DNA from: Ceratopteris richardii
Lineage: Eukaryota; Streptophyta; Polypodiopsida; Polypodiales; Pteridaceae
NCBI GenBank assembly: GCA_020310875.1
Contig: CM035422.1
Location: forward strand, 53,185,894 to 53,249,893
DNA length: 64,000 nt
Direction of reading: 5' to 3'
A model generated the notes under the pieces. It saw nothing but the letters and a program-made list of their open reading frames with translations. It ran no database searches and had not been told where the DNA came from. Of the stretch, positions 34,513-49,100 are shown one piece after another. A program made the position numbers and the translations under genes. Every line of letters begins with the position of its first letter. Position 1 is the first letter of the stretch.

Positions 34513-35292
34513 AGAGCTACCATCGGGGTGAAGCAAGGGTGCACTCTCTCACCCACACTTTTTGGGTTATACATTGATGAGATAGTGGACTTCATACAGC
34601 AATAGGGAGAAGATGGCATTGAGGTACGGACCACGGTCCACATTCTTTTATATGTGGACGATATTGTCTTTGTTTCAAAGTCTGCACAGGGTCTTCACCA
34701 TCACTTACACGGCCTAGACCATTTCTGCACACATAGAGGGCTATTTGTGAACCTCGGTAAAACCAAGGTTCCGATCTTTCATACATCAACGCAGGTGAGG
34801 AGACAGAGTTCTTTCAAAGCAACAGGCAGACCCATCGAGATAGTCAGCTCATATGTATACCTGGGCATGACATTCACAACAGTCTCCGAGGCTTTCTCTA
34901 TGTCTTCGGAAGCCGGAGATCACATCACACGAGGATATGCAGCAATAGCTTTGATGGAGAGACAGTGCCACCAAGCCTACTTTCAGGAGCCCCGCACAAA
35001 GGGGTGGCTCTTCAACACTCTGTTTACTAGCACTCATATATGGAGTAGCCATACAGGGACCAGGGTTATCAGCATCAGCATGGACAGTGGTGGAGAGACC
35101 ACAGGTTCTCATGATTGCCAGACTCATCCGCAACAAACCCTCGATACCCCACGATATCATACGAGCATAGCTTTCCGCACCACTGATGCTAGTAGAGGCA
35201 CTCTTCGAGACAGTATGCTTATTACACAGGATCTAGAGCATGGATAGAGAGAGCATCACTTAGAGAGCTTCCAAGCATCATGCGACATGGTG
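34513..35292 (+). pseudogene. LINE C1 ORF2, RT part
   Basis: Encodes GVKQGCTLSPTLFGLYID, the YVDD box, the LGKTKV box (VNLGKTKVPIFHTS) and the thumb-side block (YVYLGMTF, GYAAIALMERQCHQAYFQEP). These match the other LINE copies. Decayed, with frame changes near the end. Confidence 0.7.
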
Positions 35293-35655
35293 TGTTTGGG
35301 TAAAGCCTTAAATGATCCTTTCATAGTGTATACATGTGTATAGTTGTTGGCGTAAAGCCCTAAATGACCCCTTCATAGTGTATACATATGTATAGGCCTA
35401 TTTATAAAGGCTAAGTCACTTATTCTTTATCTTTTGGGCCAAGTTCAATGTGAACTTGGCCAACCCTAAAAGGGTTCTTTATAACATAACATAATAACAT
35501 TTTTGGATAACTCACTTTGAGTGAAGCCTCCCAAAGCTGATCGATCCTCTCTCTCTCTTCAAAGGAGCTTCGCCTCCATTTTTGGCTATCGCCTCCACTT
35601 TTGAGGCACATTCACGTGTCCCCTACCTCTTCAACACCACATCTCAACCCTTTCA
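35293..35655 (+). repeat. 5' LTR of Copia-5
   Basis: TG...CA ends. An internal ~50-bp head duplication starts GTAAAGCC. A TATTTATAAAGG promoter-like box lies near 35398. Confidence 0.9.
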
Positions 35656-38600
35656 ACTTGCATCAGAGCTCATTTAGGGTTTCAGAACTTCTGCGCAAGT
35701 GTTGTAGAGCAAAAAGAACCCCGCTTTTCGCGATAATCTTAAATTTCATCGCAAAGAACTTTGCTCCGCGGCCAAGAGGATCATTTTGGGAGTCTCAGCA
35801 GCCCATAACACGTTGTTTTCAGGTGTTTTACAGGTATAAACAGGTGTTTTATAGGTCATAACAACAATACACAGGTCTATTACCTTATGTATTGAATTGT
35901 GGCAAAAGAAATTGCTTATGTGCAGCAAATTGTGGTATTTTTCTCAGATTTTCAAAAAATTTTGAAGCAAAATTTGGGGCTTTTGCTCATATTTGGTTCT
36001 AAGGGCTTCGTTATAGCCTTATGTATGCACATTGAGATCAAAAGAAGTCCAAATTGTTGATTTTTGGCACAAATTAGCTTGTAGGAATTTTTTTTAAAAA
36101 AAATTCAGAAAATTTCAGATTCTTATTTTGTGCTCCACTCAGCTCGATTTTGCTCCATTTTGCTCCTACAGGTGTTTTAAGCTGTTGTGGACTAGTTTTA
36201 GAGGTGGTACGCTGATTTCGATGCATTTTGCCTAAGATTTCAGCACATTAACTTCTAATTTGTGCAACCATGGCATCAACATCCTCTTTGAGATTTGGCA
36301 ATTTGAGGGCATAGGATTTGATCTTTGGAAGGAGCGAATTGAGAGAATTCTCTTCCTCAAAGATTGTGACAAGGCGTTGGAAACAAGAAAGCCGAAAGAT
36401 ATATCAAATGATGTGTGGCATAATCTGAATAGAAAGGATGTCACTTACATAAAAATGGTTGTCTCTGATGACATTTCTATAGACCTCAAGGGCATTACTA
36501 CAGCTTCAGAGTTGTGGGCCAAGCTTAAGGCCACCTATGAGAACACCACACCTGTTAATCATGTACATCCTGTTAATCATGTACATCTAATGAGGAAATT
36601 AGTTCGCATGCAGTTGGATGCCTCCAAGAGTGCTACATAACACTTGTCTCATTTTACAGGTACTCTAGACTTAGGGATGCCTCCCTTTGATGATAAGCTG
36701 AAAGCTATTTTTCTGCTTATGACGCTTTCTGATTCTTGGGAGACCTTGGTGATCTCATTATCAAATAACCCCAATCTTACTTTTGATGGTGTGAGGGGTT
36801 CTATATTGAATAAAGAAATCAGGAGAAAAGCAAGTGATGAAGGAGGCACTTCTGCAAACATGGTCAAAGGCATATCAGAAGCATTTACTGATGTGACATG
36901 TTATCAGTGTGATAGGAAAGGCCATAATAAGCCTGACTTCCGATTCTATAAGGCAGCGCTTGAGAGGAAGAAGAATGTTGGAGATAAAAGAAAGAACAAG
37001 AAGGAAGACATGACGGATGGACAAGTCAGCCAAAAAGAAAAAGAGAAGGCCAATGTGGCCTCTAAAGTTGTTATTGAGGAGCTTTCAGATATGGAAGATA
37101 TCCTACATGGTACTATATCAACTCATGATGCTCATGCACATGATGTCTCTTGCAATGTTCATGTACAGGACATATCGATCACTAAAAGTGATCTGATTGA
37201 TGCTTTATTGATTGTGAATGATGCATTATCCCATACATGGATTGTTGATTCTAGTGCTTCATTTCATGTGACATGTTATCAGTGTGATAGGAAAGGCCAT
37301 AAGAAGCCTGACTTCCGATTCTATAAGGCAGCGCTTGAGAGGAAGACGCCTCTAGAGTTGTTGATCACTAAAAGTGATCTATTCACGTCCTAGGAGGCCA
37401 GTGAATAGATATGACCCCTCTATACATTACATTATGTTATCAGATGAGGGTGAGCCTCTTACTTATAAAGAGGCAAAGCTATGTGAGCACAAGAAGTGGG
37501 AGTTAGCCATGTAGGAAAAGATAAAGGCCTTGCATGCAAATGATATTTGGGATTTGGTTGAGTTGCCCTAAAGAAGGCCATTCCGAACAAGTGGGTGTAC
37601 AAAATCAAAACTCTTGATGGCAAACCCAAGTATAAGGCAAGGCTGGTTGCTAAGGGATATGCCTAAAAAGAGGGCATTGATTTCCAAGAGGTGTTCTCTC
37701 CAGTGGTTAAAATGACCACATTACGTGTGTTGTTTGCTCTCACAGCTGCCTTGGATTTGGAACTATTCCAAATGGATGTTAAAACAGCCTTTTTGCATGG
37801 TGATTTAGATGAAGAGCTATACATGAAACAGCCAGAAGGATATGCCATCCTGGAAAAGAGCATCTGGTATGTAAGCTAAAAAGAAGCTTATATAGGCTGA
37901 AACAGGCCCCCAGACAATGGTATAAGAAGTTTGATGCATTTATGCTCAAACATGGGTTTAAAAGAAGCCATGCAGATCACTGTTTGTTTTCCAAAGAAGA
38001 TGAAGATGGAAGCCCAATCATTCTTGTACTGTATGTAGATGATATGCTGCTGGCTGGGAAGAAAAAGAGCACACTAAATGCTCTAAAACAGCAGCTGAAC
38101 TCTGCATTCTCAATGAAAGACCTTCGGGAAGCCCAATCATTCTTGTACTGTATGTAGATGATATGCTGCTCGCTAGGAAGAAAAAGAGCACACTGAATGC
38201 TCTAAAACAGCAGCTGAACTCTGCATTCTCAATGAAAGACCTTGGGGAAGCTGAGCATATTCTTGGTATGTGAATAAAAAGGGATAAGAAGCAGCATACT
38301 TTGCATGTATCCCAAGAAAAGTACATTGACAAAGTGCTGGACAGATTTAATGTGGCTGATGCTAAGCCTCTTGGAGTGCCATTGCAGCCACATGTTAAGC
38401 TTTCCAAGGATGACTGTCCCAAAGATGATGATGCAGCCAATTACATGAAGAGTGTTCCATATGCATCAGCTTGTGGTTCATTTATGTATGCTATGGTTGT
38501 CACTCGGCCAAACATTGCTCATGCAGTGGGAGTTGTTAACAGGTTCATGGTTAATCATAGTAGAGAGCTATATTTGAAAGGAACTAAAAACAAATGCCTC

Positions 38601-39117
38601 AGTTATGGAAAGGACCCATTAGAGCTGAAGGGATTTTGTGATTCCGACATGGCAAGTGATGTGGATACACAGAAATCCACAAGTGGCTATGTTTCCACTC
38701 TTGGAGGTGGTGTTGTATCATGGTGCAGCAGACTGCAAAAGATTGTTGCTTTGTCTACTACTGAGGCTGAATATATTTCAGCCACCGAGGCTTCCAAGGA
38801 AGCAATATGGTTAGCACGTCTTTGTAGTGAGTTTGGTTTGCCTAACAAAGCACCTATGCTTGGTTGTGATAGCCAGAGTGCTATATGTTTTGCAAAGAAT
38901 ACCATGTTCCATGCACGCACAAAACATATTGATGTGCGATACCATTTCATTCGAGAGGTACTTGAGGATGGCCTTATCACATTGGTTAAGGTCCATACAT
39001 CACAGAACCAGTAGATGTTCTCACGAAGTGCTTACCCAAAGCACAACATCAGTTATGTATACACATGGTGGGAGTCACGTAGCTTAAAGGCATCATTTAT
39101 GCCTTTAAGTGGGAGGT

Positions 39118-39483
39118 TGTTGGGGTAAAGCCCTAAATGACCCCTTCATAGTGTATACATGTGTATAATTGTTCGGGTAAAGCCCTAAACGACCCCTTCA
39201 TAATGTATACATGTGTATAGGCCTATATATAAAGGCTAAGTCACTTATTCTTTATTTTTTGGGCTAAGTTCAATGTGAACTTGGCCAACCCTAAAAGAGT
39301 TCTTTATAACATAACTTAATAACACTTTTGGCTGACTCACTTTGAATGAAGCCTCCCAAGAGGAGATCGATCATCTCTCTCTCTCTTCCAAGTAGTTGCA
39401 CCTGCATTCTTGGCTATCACCTCCACTTTTGAGGCACATTAACGCGTCCTCTGCCCCTTAAGCACCACATCTGAACCCTTTCA
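39118..39483 (+). repeat. 3' LTR of Copia-5
   Basis: Preceded by the polypurine tract, ends ...CCCTTTCA, followed by the TGGTG duplication. Confidence 0.9.
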
Positions 39484-39630
39484 TGGTGTTGGTGGGGGAC
39501 AGCTCCTCATGGTATGCATTCTTGGCTATCACCTCCACTTTTGAGGCACATTAACGCGTCCTCTGCCCCTTAAGCACCACATCTCAACCCTTTCATGGTG
39601 TTGGTGGGGGACAGCTCCTCATGGTATGCA
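39407..39630 (+). repeat. 112-bp tandem duplication across the LTR-LINE boundary
   Basis: The segment starting TTCTTGGCTATCACC at 39407 is repeated from 39519 with about one base change. Each unit contains the last ~77 bp of the Copia-5 3' LTR, the TGGTG duplication and ~30 bp of LINE, so it arose after the Copia inserted. Confidence 0.85.
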
Positions 39631-40515
39631 CAAACACGAGATTGGCTGGCCCACCATGGACTTCACATAGACAGACTACCACAAGTACGATATGACCCCA
39701 TGCCCCCACCTACTCGCTTGCCCACCAAAAGAGGAATAGGATCATCCGTCACAAGATATGGCATACATACATACAGAGGACATGGATCAGCCTAAGAGAT
39801 CCATACCACCGAAAATGCTCTACTACTGTGAGCATTTCCTATGGATCTCAGATCAGGGCTTCATTGAGACCCCATGTTACATGCAGACATACCTACCACA
39901 CCACCTCCATGTCGTCATTGGAGAGCTTCAAGTTTCATCACATGAGCTCGAGATCGAGAGAGGTCGCGCTAGAGTCTCCGAGAGGAGAGGTGGTGCCTGG
40001 TATGCCATATAGAGATAGAGAGTGAGGAGCACTTGATTACAAGTTGCCCAGCATACTTAGACCTAGGAGCAAAGTTCCAGATTGAGGAGTCACTATAGTT
40101 GTGCATGACCATAGGAGACCAGCGAGGGATGGGTCGCTTCATCATGGAAGCATATGAGAGACGTGAGAGACATGAGCAGATGCTACAGCGCACACATCAA
40201 ACACGGACGGGCATAAAGAAGACTATTACTCAATTCTTTCAGTGACTTGAGCCACATCAAACAGACAAGCCCTTCAAAGGCATAGGGCTCATGCTCGAGC
40301 AGGCAGCTGCAGAGAGAAGACGAAACAGACCACGTACGGTTGGGTATCAATGATCATGACTCCATCAGGAGGACATCTCCTACATCAAGATAACCCACGA
40401 CCACATGATGGAGCAGAGGTGCACCACTACGACTTGATCGCCCTTCTGCAAGAGGTACTGAGTCCAATGCCGATGTACCACATACTCCACCCTCTTCCAC
40501 CCATTTGTACCAGGT
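39489..40515 (+). pseudogene. LINE C1 ORF2, C-terminal part
   Basis: Resumes after the Copia with SSWYAQTRDWLAHHG and continues through the region that carries the LRVSSH-LEIERGR block and the Cys/His knuckle in intact relatives. It ends near the YHILHP motif shared by all copies. Frames are disrupted at several places. Confidence 0.65.
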
Positions 40516-40743
40516 AGGGTATACACATTCACCCCCCACATAGGTCCCCATGTATTAGATGGCCATTATTTGTAGAGTCAGAGCCACGCTCCCCCCACGC
40601 ACCACTACTTTATCTCCACTACTCCACCATTGCTAGGTACATCGCTATTGTTGTTTTCAGCCTACATAGCTCTTTTTTGTAGTGATTATTTTTCTTTTCA
40701 TTGCTACATAGAGATCATAGTGTAAAAAATTCGTGATTTTTTG

Positions 40744-40859
40744 CCTCCATATAAAATTTGTAAAGTTCGTTCGCACATTAATTCGCTCGCAATAAATTTT
40801 TCGCACTTCTTTTTTCGAAATTTTATGCCCGTGGTTTTTACCTAAAGTTGGTTATTTTG
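40744..40859 (+). repeat. unclassified AT-rich repeat R, forward copy
   Basis: A 116-bp segment from CCTCCATATAAAATTTG to ...TTATTTTG, rich in TTCG and ATTCG words. Its reverse complement recurs at 63221-63333. It lies between LINE C1 and LINE C2. Confidence 0.75.
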
Positions 40860-40878
40860 TTCATTAAGCAGTAGGGGG

Positions 40879-42472
40879 GTGATGGCATTGAGGTACGCAG
40901 GCCCACTGTCCATATTCTCTTATACGCTGATGATTATTGTACTTGTTTTAGAGTTTGCAGAAGGCCTACATCATCTACATGGCCTAGATGACTTTTGCAA
41001 ACACAGAGGGTTATCTGTGAACCTTGGTAAAACCAAGGTCATGATCTTTCATACATCAGCACACGTACGCAGACATAGTTTGTTCATAGCAGCAGGTGGA
41101 CCGATCGAGGTGGTTGGATCGTATGTTTACTTGGGAGTGACATTTATAGCAGCATCAGGGGTCTTCTCTATGTCTCAAGCAGCCAGTGACCGAACCACAC
41201 GTGGGTACGCAGCACTAGCTTTGATGGAGAGACAATGCCACTAGGCATATTTTCAGGAGCCCCGCACAAAGGGGTGGCTCTTCGACACTCTGGTTACGTC
41301 AGCGCTCATGTATGGGGCAGCCATATGGGGACGGGGATTAGCTACATCAGTATGGACAGCATTAGAGAGGCCACATATCCTCATGATTGCCAGACTTATC
41401 CTCAGCAAGCCTTCTGTACCACATGATATCATTACAACAGAGCTCATTGTACCACCGATGCTAGCTGAGGCACTATCCAAGACAGTATGCCTATTACACA
41501 GACTTCGGAGCATGGATACAGAGTGCATTGCTTATCGTGCTTTCCAAGCATCACGTGATATGGCATTAGAAGGGGACACCTCCTCATGGTATGCACAGAC
41601 ACGAGACTTGCTGGCCCACCATGGCTTTGACATAGAGGCTACCACCACTATAGTACGACTCACATGCACCCACCTACTTGCTATCTCACCAAGAGAGGAA
41701 TAGGGTCATTCGTCAAGAGATATGGCATACATACATACATACAGAGGACATGGGTGAGCCCTAGGGATACATTGCCACTGAAAATGCTCTATTATTGTGA
41801 GCATTTTCTACATATATCAGACGAGGGCTTCATCGAGATTCCGAGTGCATGCAGATATACCTACCCCACCACCTTCGAGTCATCATTAGGCAGCTCCGGG
41901 TTTCATCACATCAGCTCGAGATTGAGAGGGGTCGGTCCAGGGGAGTCCCCCGTGAGGAGAGGTGGTGCCCAGTATCCGAGACAGAGGTAGAGAGTGAGGA
42001 GCATTTTGATATCATATGCCTAGCATACTTAGACCTACGAGCACAGTTCCGGATAGAGGAGTCACTCCAGTTGTGCATGACTATGGGAGACCAAGGGTGC
42101 TTGGGACTCTTCCTCGTAGCAGCATACCAGAGGCGAGAGCGGTCACTACAGCCCACACATCAGCCACGGGTGAGTACCCAACAGACCATTACCCAATTCT
42201 TTCAGCAAGCTGAGCTACATCAGAGAGGTCTATCTATAGGGCTTACGCTCCACGAGGAAGCAGCACAGAGAGCATGACGCCGACCACGCATGCTCGGATA
42301 TCGTCGACCACGACTATATCAAGAGGACATCTCACGCATGAGGACAGCCTACGACCACATAATGGAACATAGGCGTACCACCATCCCCTCGGTTGTCTTC
42401 CTTCAGGAGGCACTCAGACCACCACCGATGTACCACATACTACACCCACCTCCACCCATCACGAGTAGCTAG
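40879..42472 (+). pseudogene. LINE C2 ORF2, C-terminal half
   Basis: Blocks: remains of YADD (40928-40948), VNLGKTKVMIFHTS, YVYLGVTF, the LLHRLRSMDTE block, LRVSSHQLEIERGR and the terminal MYHILHPPPP. A CAG codon has become TAG at 41242-41244 (CAG in C3), and there are several frame slips. The final Cys/His knuckle is degraded compared with A3. Confidence 0.75.
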
Positions 42473-42651
42473 GGTGTTTTACTCACTCACATTATGGATC
42501 CCCCATGTATTAGGTGTCCACTATCTGCTGAGTCAGAGCCACGTCTCCCCAGGCTTTTCCAGCCCTATATAGCTTTGTGTAACAATATACTTTTTATTTC
42601 ATTTCATTTTCAACACAAGGTTACTACACTTGTACATGATTTTTGTCTCAT

Positions 42652-44429
<1,778 letters not shown>

Positions 44430-44464
44430 GCCTCCCTTCCTCCCTCCATCGATCTTCAAACACC

Positions 44465-45354
44465 ATGACCGCTATGGCTAAGAAGGACGATTTGACGAAA
44501 ATGGAGAACAAACTAACCATAGCTATCAAAAAAAACAAGATGGTGGACTCCACTATCACGACCATCATCAACCGCCTCTCAAAGCTTGAGAAAGAAGTAG
44601 AAACATATCATAAGGAGAGGGAAACATGGAAGAAAGAGAAAGAAGAGTGGGAGAGGGAGAGAAAGAAAGAAAAAGAAGAATGGACTAAGGAAAGGGTAAA
44701 AACGAAAGAGGAATTGGAGCTCCTCAAAGCTTCAATGGTCTCTCGCACACGCGAAGAGGGAGAGATTCATATGAACAAGACAGAAGCTCTCAAAGAAGAA
44801 CTCACCAAAGCTTTGACTGCGAGCATGAAAAACAAGTTAGAAACTACCAAAGAAAGGTGGATCCACAAAAGGAAGAAGCATAGAAGGAAGAAGCCTTAAG
44901 CACACTATCATTGAGGACGAAAAGATGAGACATGCTTGTCGTCTCAATGTACGCATCACGGGCATTGTAGAAAAAGAAGGCTCTACCCCCGAGTCCGATG
45001 GGAAGGCACTATGAAAGATACTCGGCTACAAAGAGGAGCCCCCCTCATTCATCAAGTCACAAAGAGGAGTCCCCCCCATTCATCAAGTCCTGGAGAATGG
45101 GACAAGACCCCACAAAGAAGAGAGCTCTCATTCTACACTTCCCTTCTGAAGATGTAAGATCTGCTTTCCTACGTAAGAGGGTGATTTTGAAAGCACTTGA
45201 TGGCCCCCCTATCTACCTTGATTATGATCTCACACCCATGCAGGTAGCACACCACCGTGCATGCATGCCGAGAGTACACCAAGCTCGCAAAAAAGGAAAG
45301 AATGCTTCATATAGAGATGGTCGTGTCATCATTGATGGCAAGGCCATCCCATAG
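44465..45354 (+). pseudogene. LINE A1 ORF1 (coiled coil plus RRM-like, RNA-binding type)
   Basis: Nucleic-acid chaperone-type protein expected to coat LINE RNA. The first 144 residues begin MTAMAKKDDLTKMENK and form a long Lys/Glu-rich coiled coil (about residues 30-100). After a 1-nt slip near 44897 comes an RRM-like start (CRLNVRITGIVEKEG), and after more slips a C-terminal block (ILHFPSEDVRSAFLRKR; YRDGRVIIDGK) ending at 45354. This order resembles L1-type ORF1 proteins. A ~31-bp tandem duplication (ACAAAGAGGAG... at about 45029 and 45060) lies in the middle. Assignment rests on order and motifs, not on a search. Confidence 0.7.
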
Positions 45355-45375
45355 GGATTCGCGGCGTGTGAGACA

Positions 45376-45764
45376 CTCGAGGAGATACACCTTGCAGTTT
45401 GGAACTGCAATGGAGACCTATGGAGACACCCAAAGAGGTTGGAAGAGGCGCGCAAAGGCAAAGACATCATTATGCTCACAGAGAGACATGAGAGCCCGGA
45501 TCGGGGCCTACCTAGAGTCCATGGTTTCCGGTGGGAGTCCACATAAAGAGAGTATACACGTCAACACACCACCAGAGGTTCAGAAGGAGTAGCCATACTC
45601 TTTAGAGATGGACTTCAGAGTAGGATACAAATAGTCGCACATGATTCCCAGGCTAGATATCTTTGGATTCGACTCCAACTCTCACATGAGCGGATCATCT
45701 TCATAGCATTATGCTACTTTGCTCCTTCTAGATCGTGGTTCGCTATTATAGATAGAGAGGAGGA
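45376..45764 (+). pseudogene. LINE A1 ORF2, first part of AP endonuclease
   Basis: Starts just after ORF1 without an obvious ATG. Peptide IHLAVWNCNG matches the opening of AP-type LINE endonucleases, and IIMLTERHE holds the expected catalytic Glu. SEGVAILFRDGL and FIALCYFAPSRS follow. It is cut at 45764 by the Copia insertion and continues at 51376. Confidence 0.75.
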
Positions 45765-46143
45765 TGAAAGAGGCCGCGGAGACCTACGTCGTGGTGTGCT
45801 CAGTTGCTCCAAACGCAAAGGGAGTGGGCTTCTGCGTGAGGAGAGAGAAACCTGCGTAGAAATTTGGAGAAGAAGATGGAGAAGCTGAAGTTGAAGAAGT
45901 CCCAATCAAGTTATGAGAGATTTGGGACCAAGTCTTATTGATAAGTGACTTTTAGGTCATTTGGGCATGTTCACACATGGCCAATGACCAAAAGTCATAA
46001 AAATAATGTAAATGCCTATAACTCCCCAATTCGGGGTCCAAAAAATATAACAAAAATATGTCTGGAAAGCTCTCGAAGAGAGCTTTCACATGGAATGGTC
46101 AAAATATACAAAAGGAGAGTCCTTGGGGGCTTTATCCCCAACA
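45765..46143 (-). repeat. 3' LTR of Copia-6
   Basis: Reverse-strand reading TGTTGGGGATAAAGCC to ...GGCCTCTTTCA. It contains an AAGCTCTCTTCGAGAGCTTT inverted repeat (about 46064-46086). Confidence 0.93.
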
Positions 46144-49100
46144 ACCTCCCACTTAAAGGACCAAGGAGGATCCTTTAAGCTAAGTAACTCCCACCATCTG
46201 TATACATAGCTGATGTTGTGCCTTGGGTAGACACTTCGTGAGAGCATCTGCAGGATTCTGTGAAGTATTGACCTTGATCAAAGTGATCAGGCCATCCTCT
46301 AACACCTCTCTGATTAAGTGATATCTCACATCAATATGCTTTGTGCGAGCATGAAACATGGCATTCTTTGCCAAACATATGGCACTCTGGCTATCGCATC
46401 CAAGAACAGGTGCCTTTTCAGGCATCCCAAACTCACTGCAGAGGCGAGCTAATCAAATGGCTTCTTTGGAAGCCTCTGTGGCTGAAATATATTCAGCCTC
46501 TGTAGTAGATAGTGCAACTATCCTCTGAAGTCTAGAGCACCATGAAATAGCTCCACCTGCAAGGATGTATACATAGCCACTTGTGGACTTGCGTGTGTCC
46601 ACATCACCTGCCATATCTGAATCACAAAATCCTTTTAACTCCAATGGACCCTTTCCATAACATAAGCATTTACTTTTGGTCACTTTCAAATATCTCAAGA
46701 TAGATTTGACTGCCTCCCAATGAGCTCTACCAGGATTAGCCATGAACCTGCTAACAACTCCCACTGCATGAGCAATGTCTGGCCGAGTGGCAACCATAGC
46801 ATACATAAGTGAACCACAAGCTGATGCATATGGAACACTCTTCATGTAATTGGCTTTATCATCATTTTTGGGACAGTCATCCTAGGAAAGCTTAACATTT
46901 GGCTGCAATGGCACTCCAAGAGGCTTAGCATCAGCCACATTAAATCTGTCCAGCACTTTTTCAATGTACTTTTCTTGGGATACCTGCAAAGTATGCTGCT
47001 GTCTATCCCTTTTTATACGCATACCAAGAATATGCTCAGCTTCCCCAAGGTCTTTCATTGAGAATGCAGCATTCAGCTGTTGTTTTAGAGCATTCAGAGT
47101 GCTCTTTTTCTTCCCAGCCAGCAGCATATCATCTACGTACAGTACGAGAATAATTGGGCTGCCATCTTCATCCTTTTTGGTGTACAAACAGTGATCTGCA
47201 TGGCTTCTTTTAAACCCATGTTTGAGCATAAATGCATCAAACTTCCTATACCATTGTCTGGGGGCCTGTTTCAGCCCATATAAGCTCCTTTTCAGTTTGC
47301 ATACCAGATGCTCTTTTCCAGGAATGGCATATCCTTCTGGCTATTTCATGTACAGCTCTTCATCTAAATCACCATGCAAAAAGGCTGTTTTAACATCCAT
47401 TTGGAATAATTCCAAATCGAAGGGAGCTATGAGAGAAAACAACACACGTAAAGTGGTCATTTTCACCACTGGAGAGAACACTTCTTGGAAATCAATGCCC
47501 TCTTTTTGGGCATATCCCTTAGCAACCAGCATTGCCTTATACTTGGGTTTGCCATCAACAGTTTTGATTTTGTACACCCACTTGTTGGGAATGGCTTTCC
47601 TTTCTTTGGGTAACTCAACCAAATCCCAAGTATCATTTGCATGCAAGGCCTTTATCTCTTCCTGCATGGCTAACTCCCACTTCTTCTTGTGCTCACATAG
47701 CTTTGCCTCTTTATAAGTAAGAGGCTCACCCTCATCTGATAACATAATATAATGTATAGAGGGATCATATCTAGTCACTGGCCTCCTAGGACGTATAGAT
47801 CTTCTTACCCAATGATCCACATTACCAGGCAATGGATCTACATCAGGAGGTACATTAACTTCTTCATTGTTAACAGGCTGCTGTACATCATTTCCAGCCC
47901 TGTTTTCAGCATGAATAGGTGGCTGCATATGCCCTTCAAGATCATCATTTTGTTGTCCAGCATCATCTGGCTCAATAACCACGGGCTCATTGTCATTTCC
48001 AGCCATATGTGGTGCATCCGGAGGGTTCATATCAGATTTAATTGGTGGCTGTACATGCTGAAATTCGACTCTTTTATGATCATCTTTAGAGGCACAATTA
48101 TTTTTTAGCAGCCTTGCCTCATTAAATACAACATCTCGGTTGCGTATTACCTTCTTGAGTTGAGGTAGCCAAATCCTGTAGCCCATTTCACCTTCATCTC
48201 CATAACCCATGAAGATTCCTTTCATGGACTTTGCATCTAACTTGCTTCTCAACTCAGGCCTTATATGCACAAAAGCATCACAACCAAAGATGCGTAGGTG
48301 GTCATATGAAGCTGGTTTGCCAGACCAAACCTCTTCTGGAATGCCACCTTTTAAGGACATATGAGGGGATCGATTGCAAACATGAACTGCAGTTTTCAAA
48401 GCCTCTCCCCAAAATCCACGAGGGAGATTAGCTGTGGACAGCATGATCTCACCCTCTCACATAAAGTCCTATTGTACCTTTCAGCCACACCGTTGGAAGA
48501 GGGGCTGTATGGGACTGTTAGCTCCCTCTTAATACCAAGATTTTCACAAAATCTATTGAATTCAGCACTTGTAAACTCACCCGCATTATCTGTACGTAAG
48601 CATTTCAGCTTTCTACTTGTTTGAGTGATCACAAATGCATGAAAATTCTTAAATGCAGCAAAGGCTTCATCTTTAGATTTTAACAAATATACCCAAAGCT
48701 TCCTAGAGTAGTCATCAACAAAAGAAACAAAGTAAAGAGCACCCCCCATAGATTTTGTGGGCATGCTACAAACATCAGAATGAACAAGATCAAGCACATT
48801 AGACTTACGAGAGACACCAGAGTAGTAGGAATTCTTTACTTTCTTACCATATTGGCATTCATTACAAAAATCAAGTTTTGAGCCTTTAGCATCAAACTTG
48901 TCCAAATTACATAGTTTATCAAGGCCTTTTTGGCTCATGTGGCCAAGCCTTTTATGCCATAATTCCATATGTGAATGGATTTCAGCCAAAGCAATAAACT
49001 TGCCCAACAAGGCTTTACCATGCAAGCAATAAAGAGTCCCTTTCTTTGTACCTTTAATAATCAGCCTAGAGCCTTTGATAAGCTTCCATGACCCCTTCTC

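Larger units (their letters stand above)
35293..39483 (+). mobile_element. Copia LTR retrotransposon inserted in LINE C1 (Copia-5)
   Basis: LTRs at 35293-35655 (363 bp) and 39118-39483 (366 bp), 5-bp duplication TGGTG (35288-35292 and 39484-39488), a primer-site-like GCATCAGAGCTC after the 5' LTR, and polypurine tract GTGGGAGG before the 3' LTR. Each LTR opens with two tandem copies of an ~50-bp unit. Parts seen: gag (about 36270-36880), CCHC knuckle, protease motif (about 37230), RT with YVDD (about 37560-38270) and RNase H (about 38560-39010). Badly broken and internally rearranged. The LTRs differ at roughly one position in nine, the oldest of the three dated Copia insertions. Same lineage as Copia-6. 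Confidence 0.9.
34513..40730 (+). mobile_element. LINE copy C1, 5'-truncated, split by a Copia
   Basis: Non-LTR retrotransposon of subfamily C. It starts inside the RT domain (GVKQGC-LSPTLFGLYIDEI), continues through the YVDD box (34650-34661; YADD in the other copies) to 35292, is interrupted by Copia-5 (35293-39483), and resumes to the C-terminal region and 3' UTR (to about 40730). It lacks the terminal hairpin and (CT)n tail seen in the other copies. Its 5' junction is with Copia-4 rather than a CT tract. Reading frame is broken by stops and slips. Confidence 0.75.
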
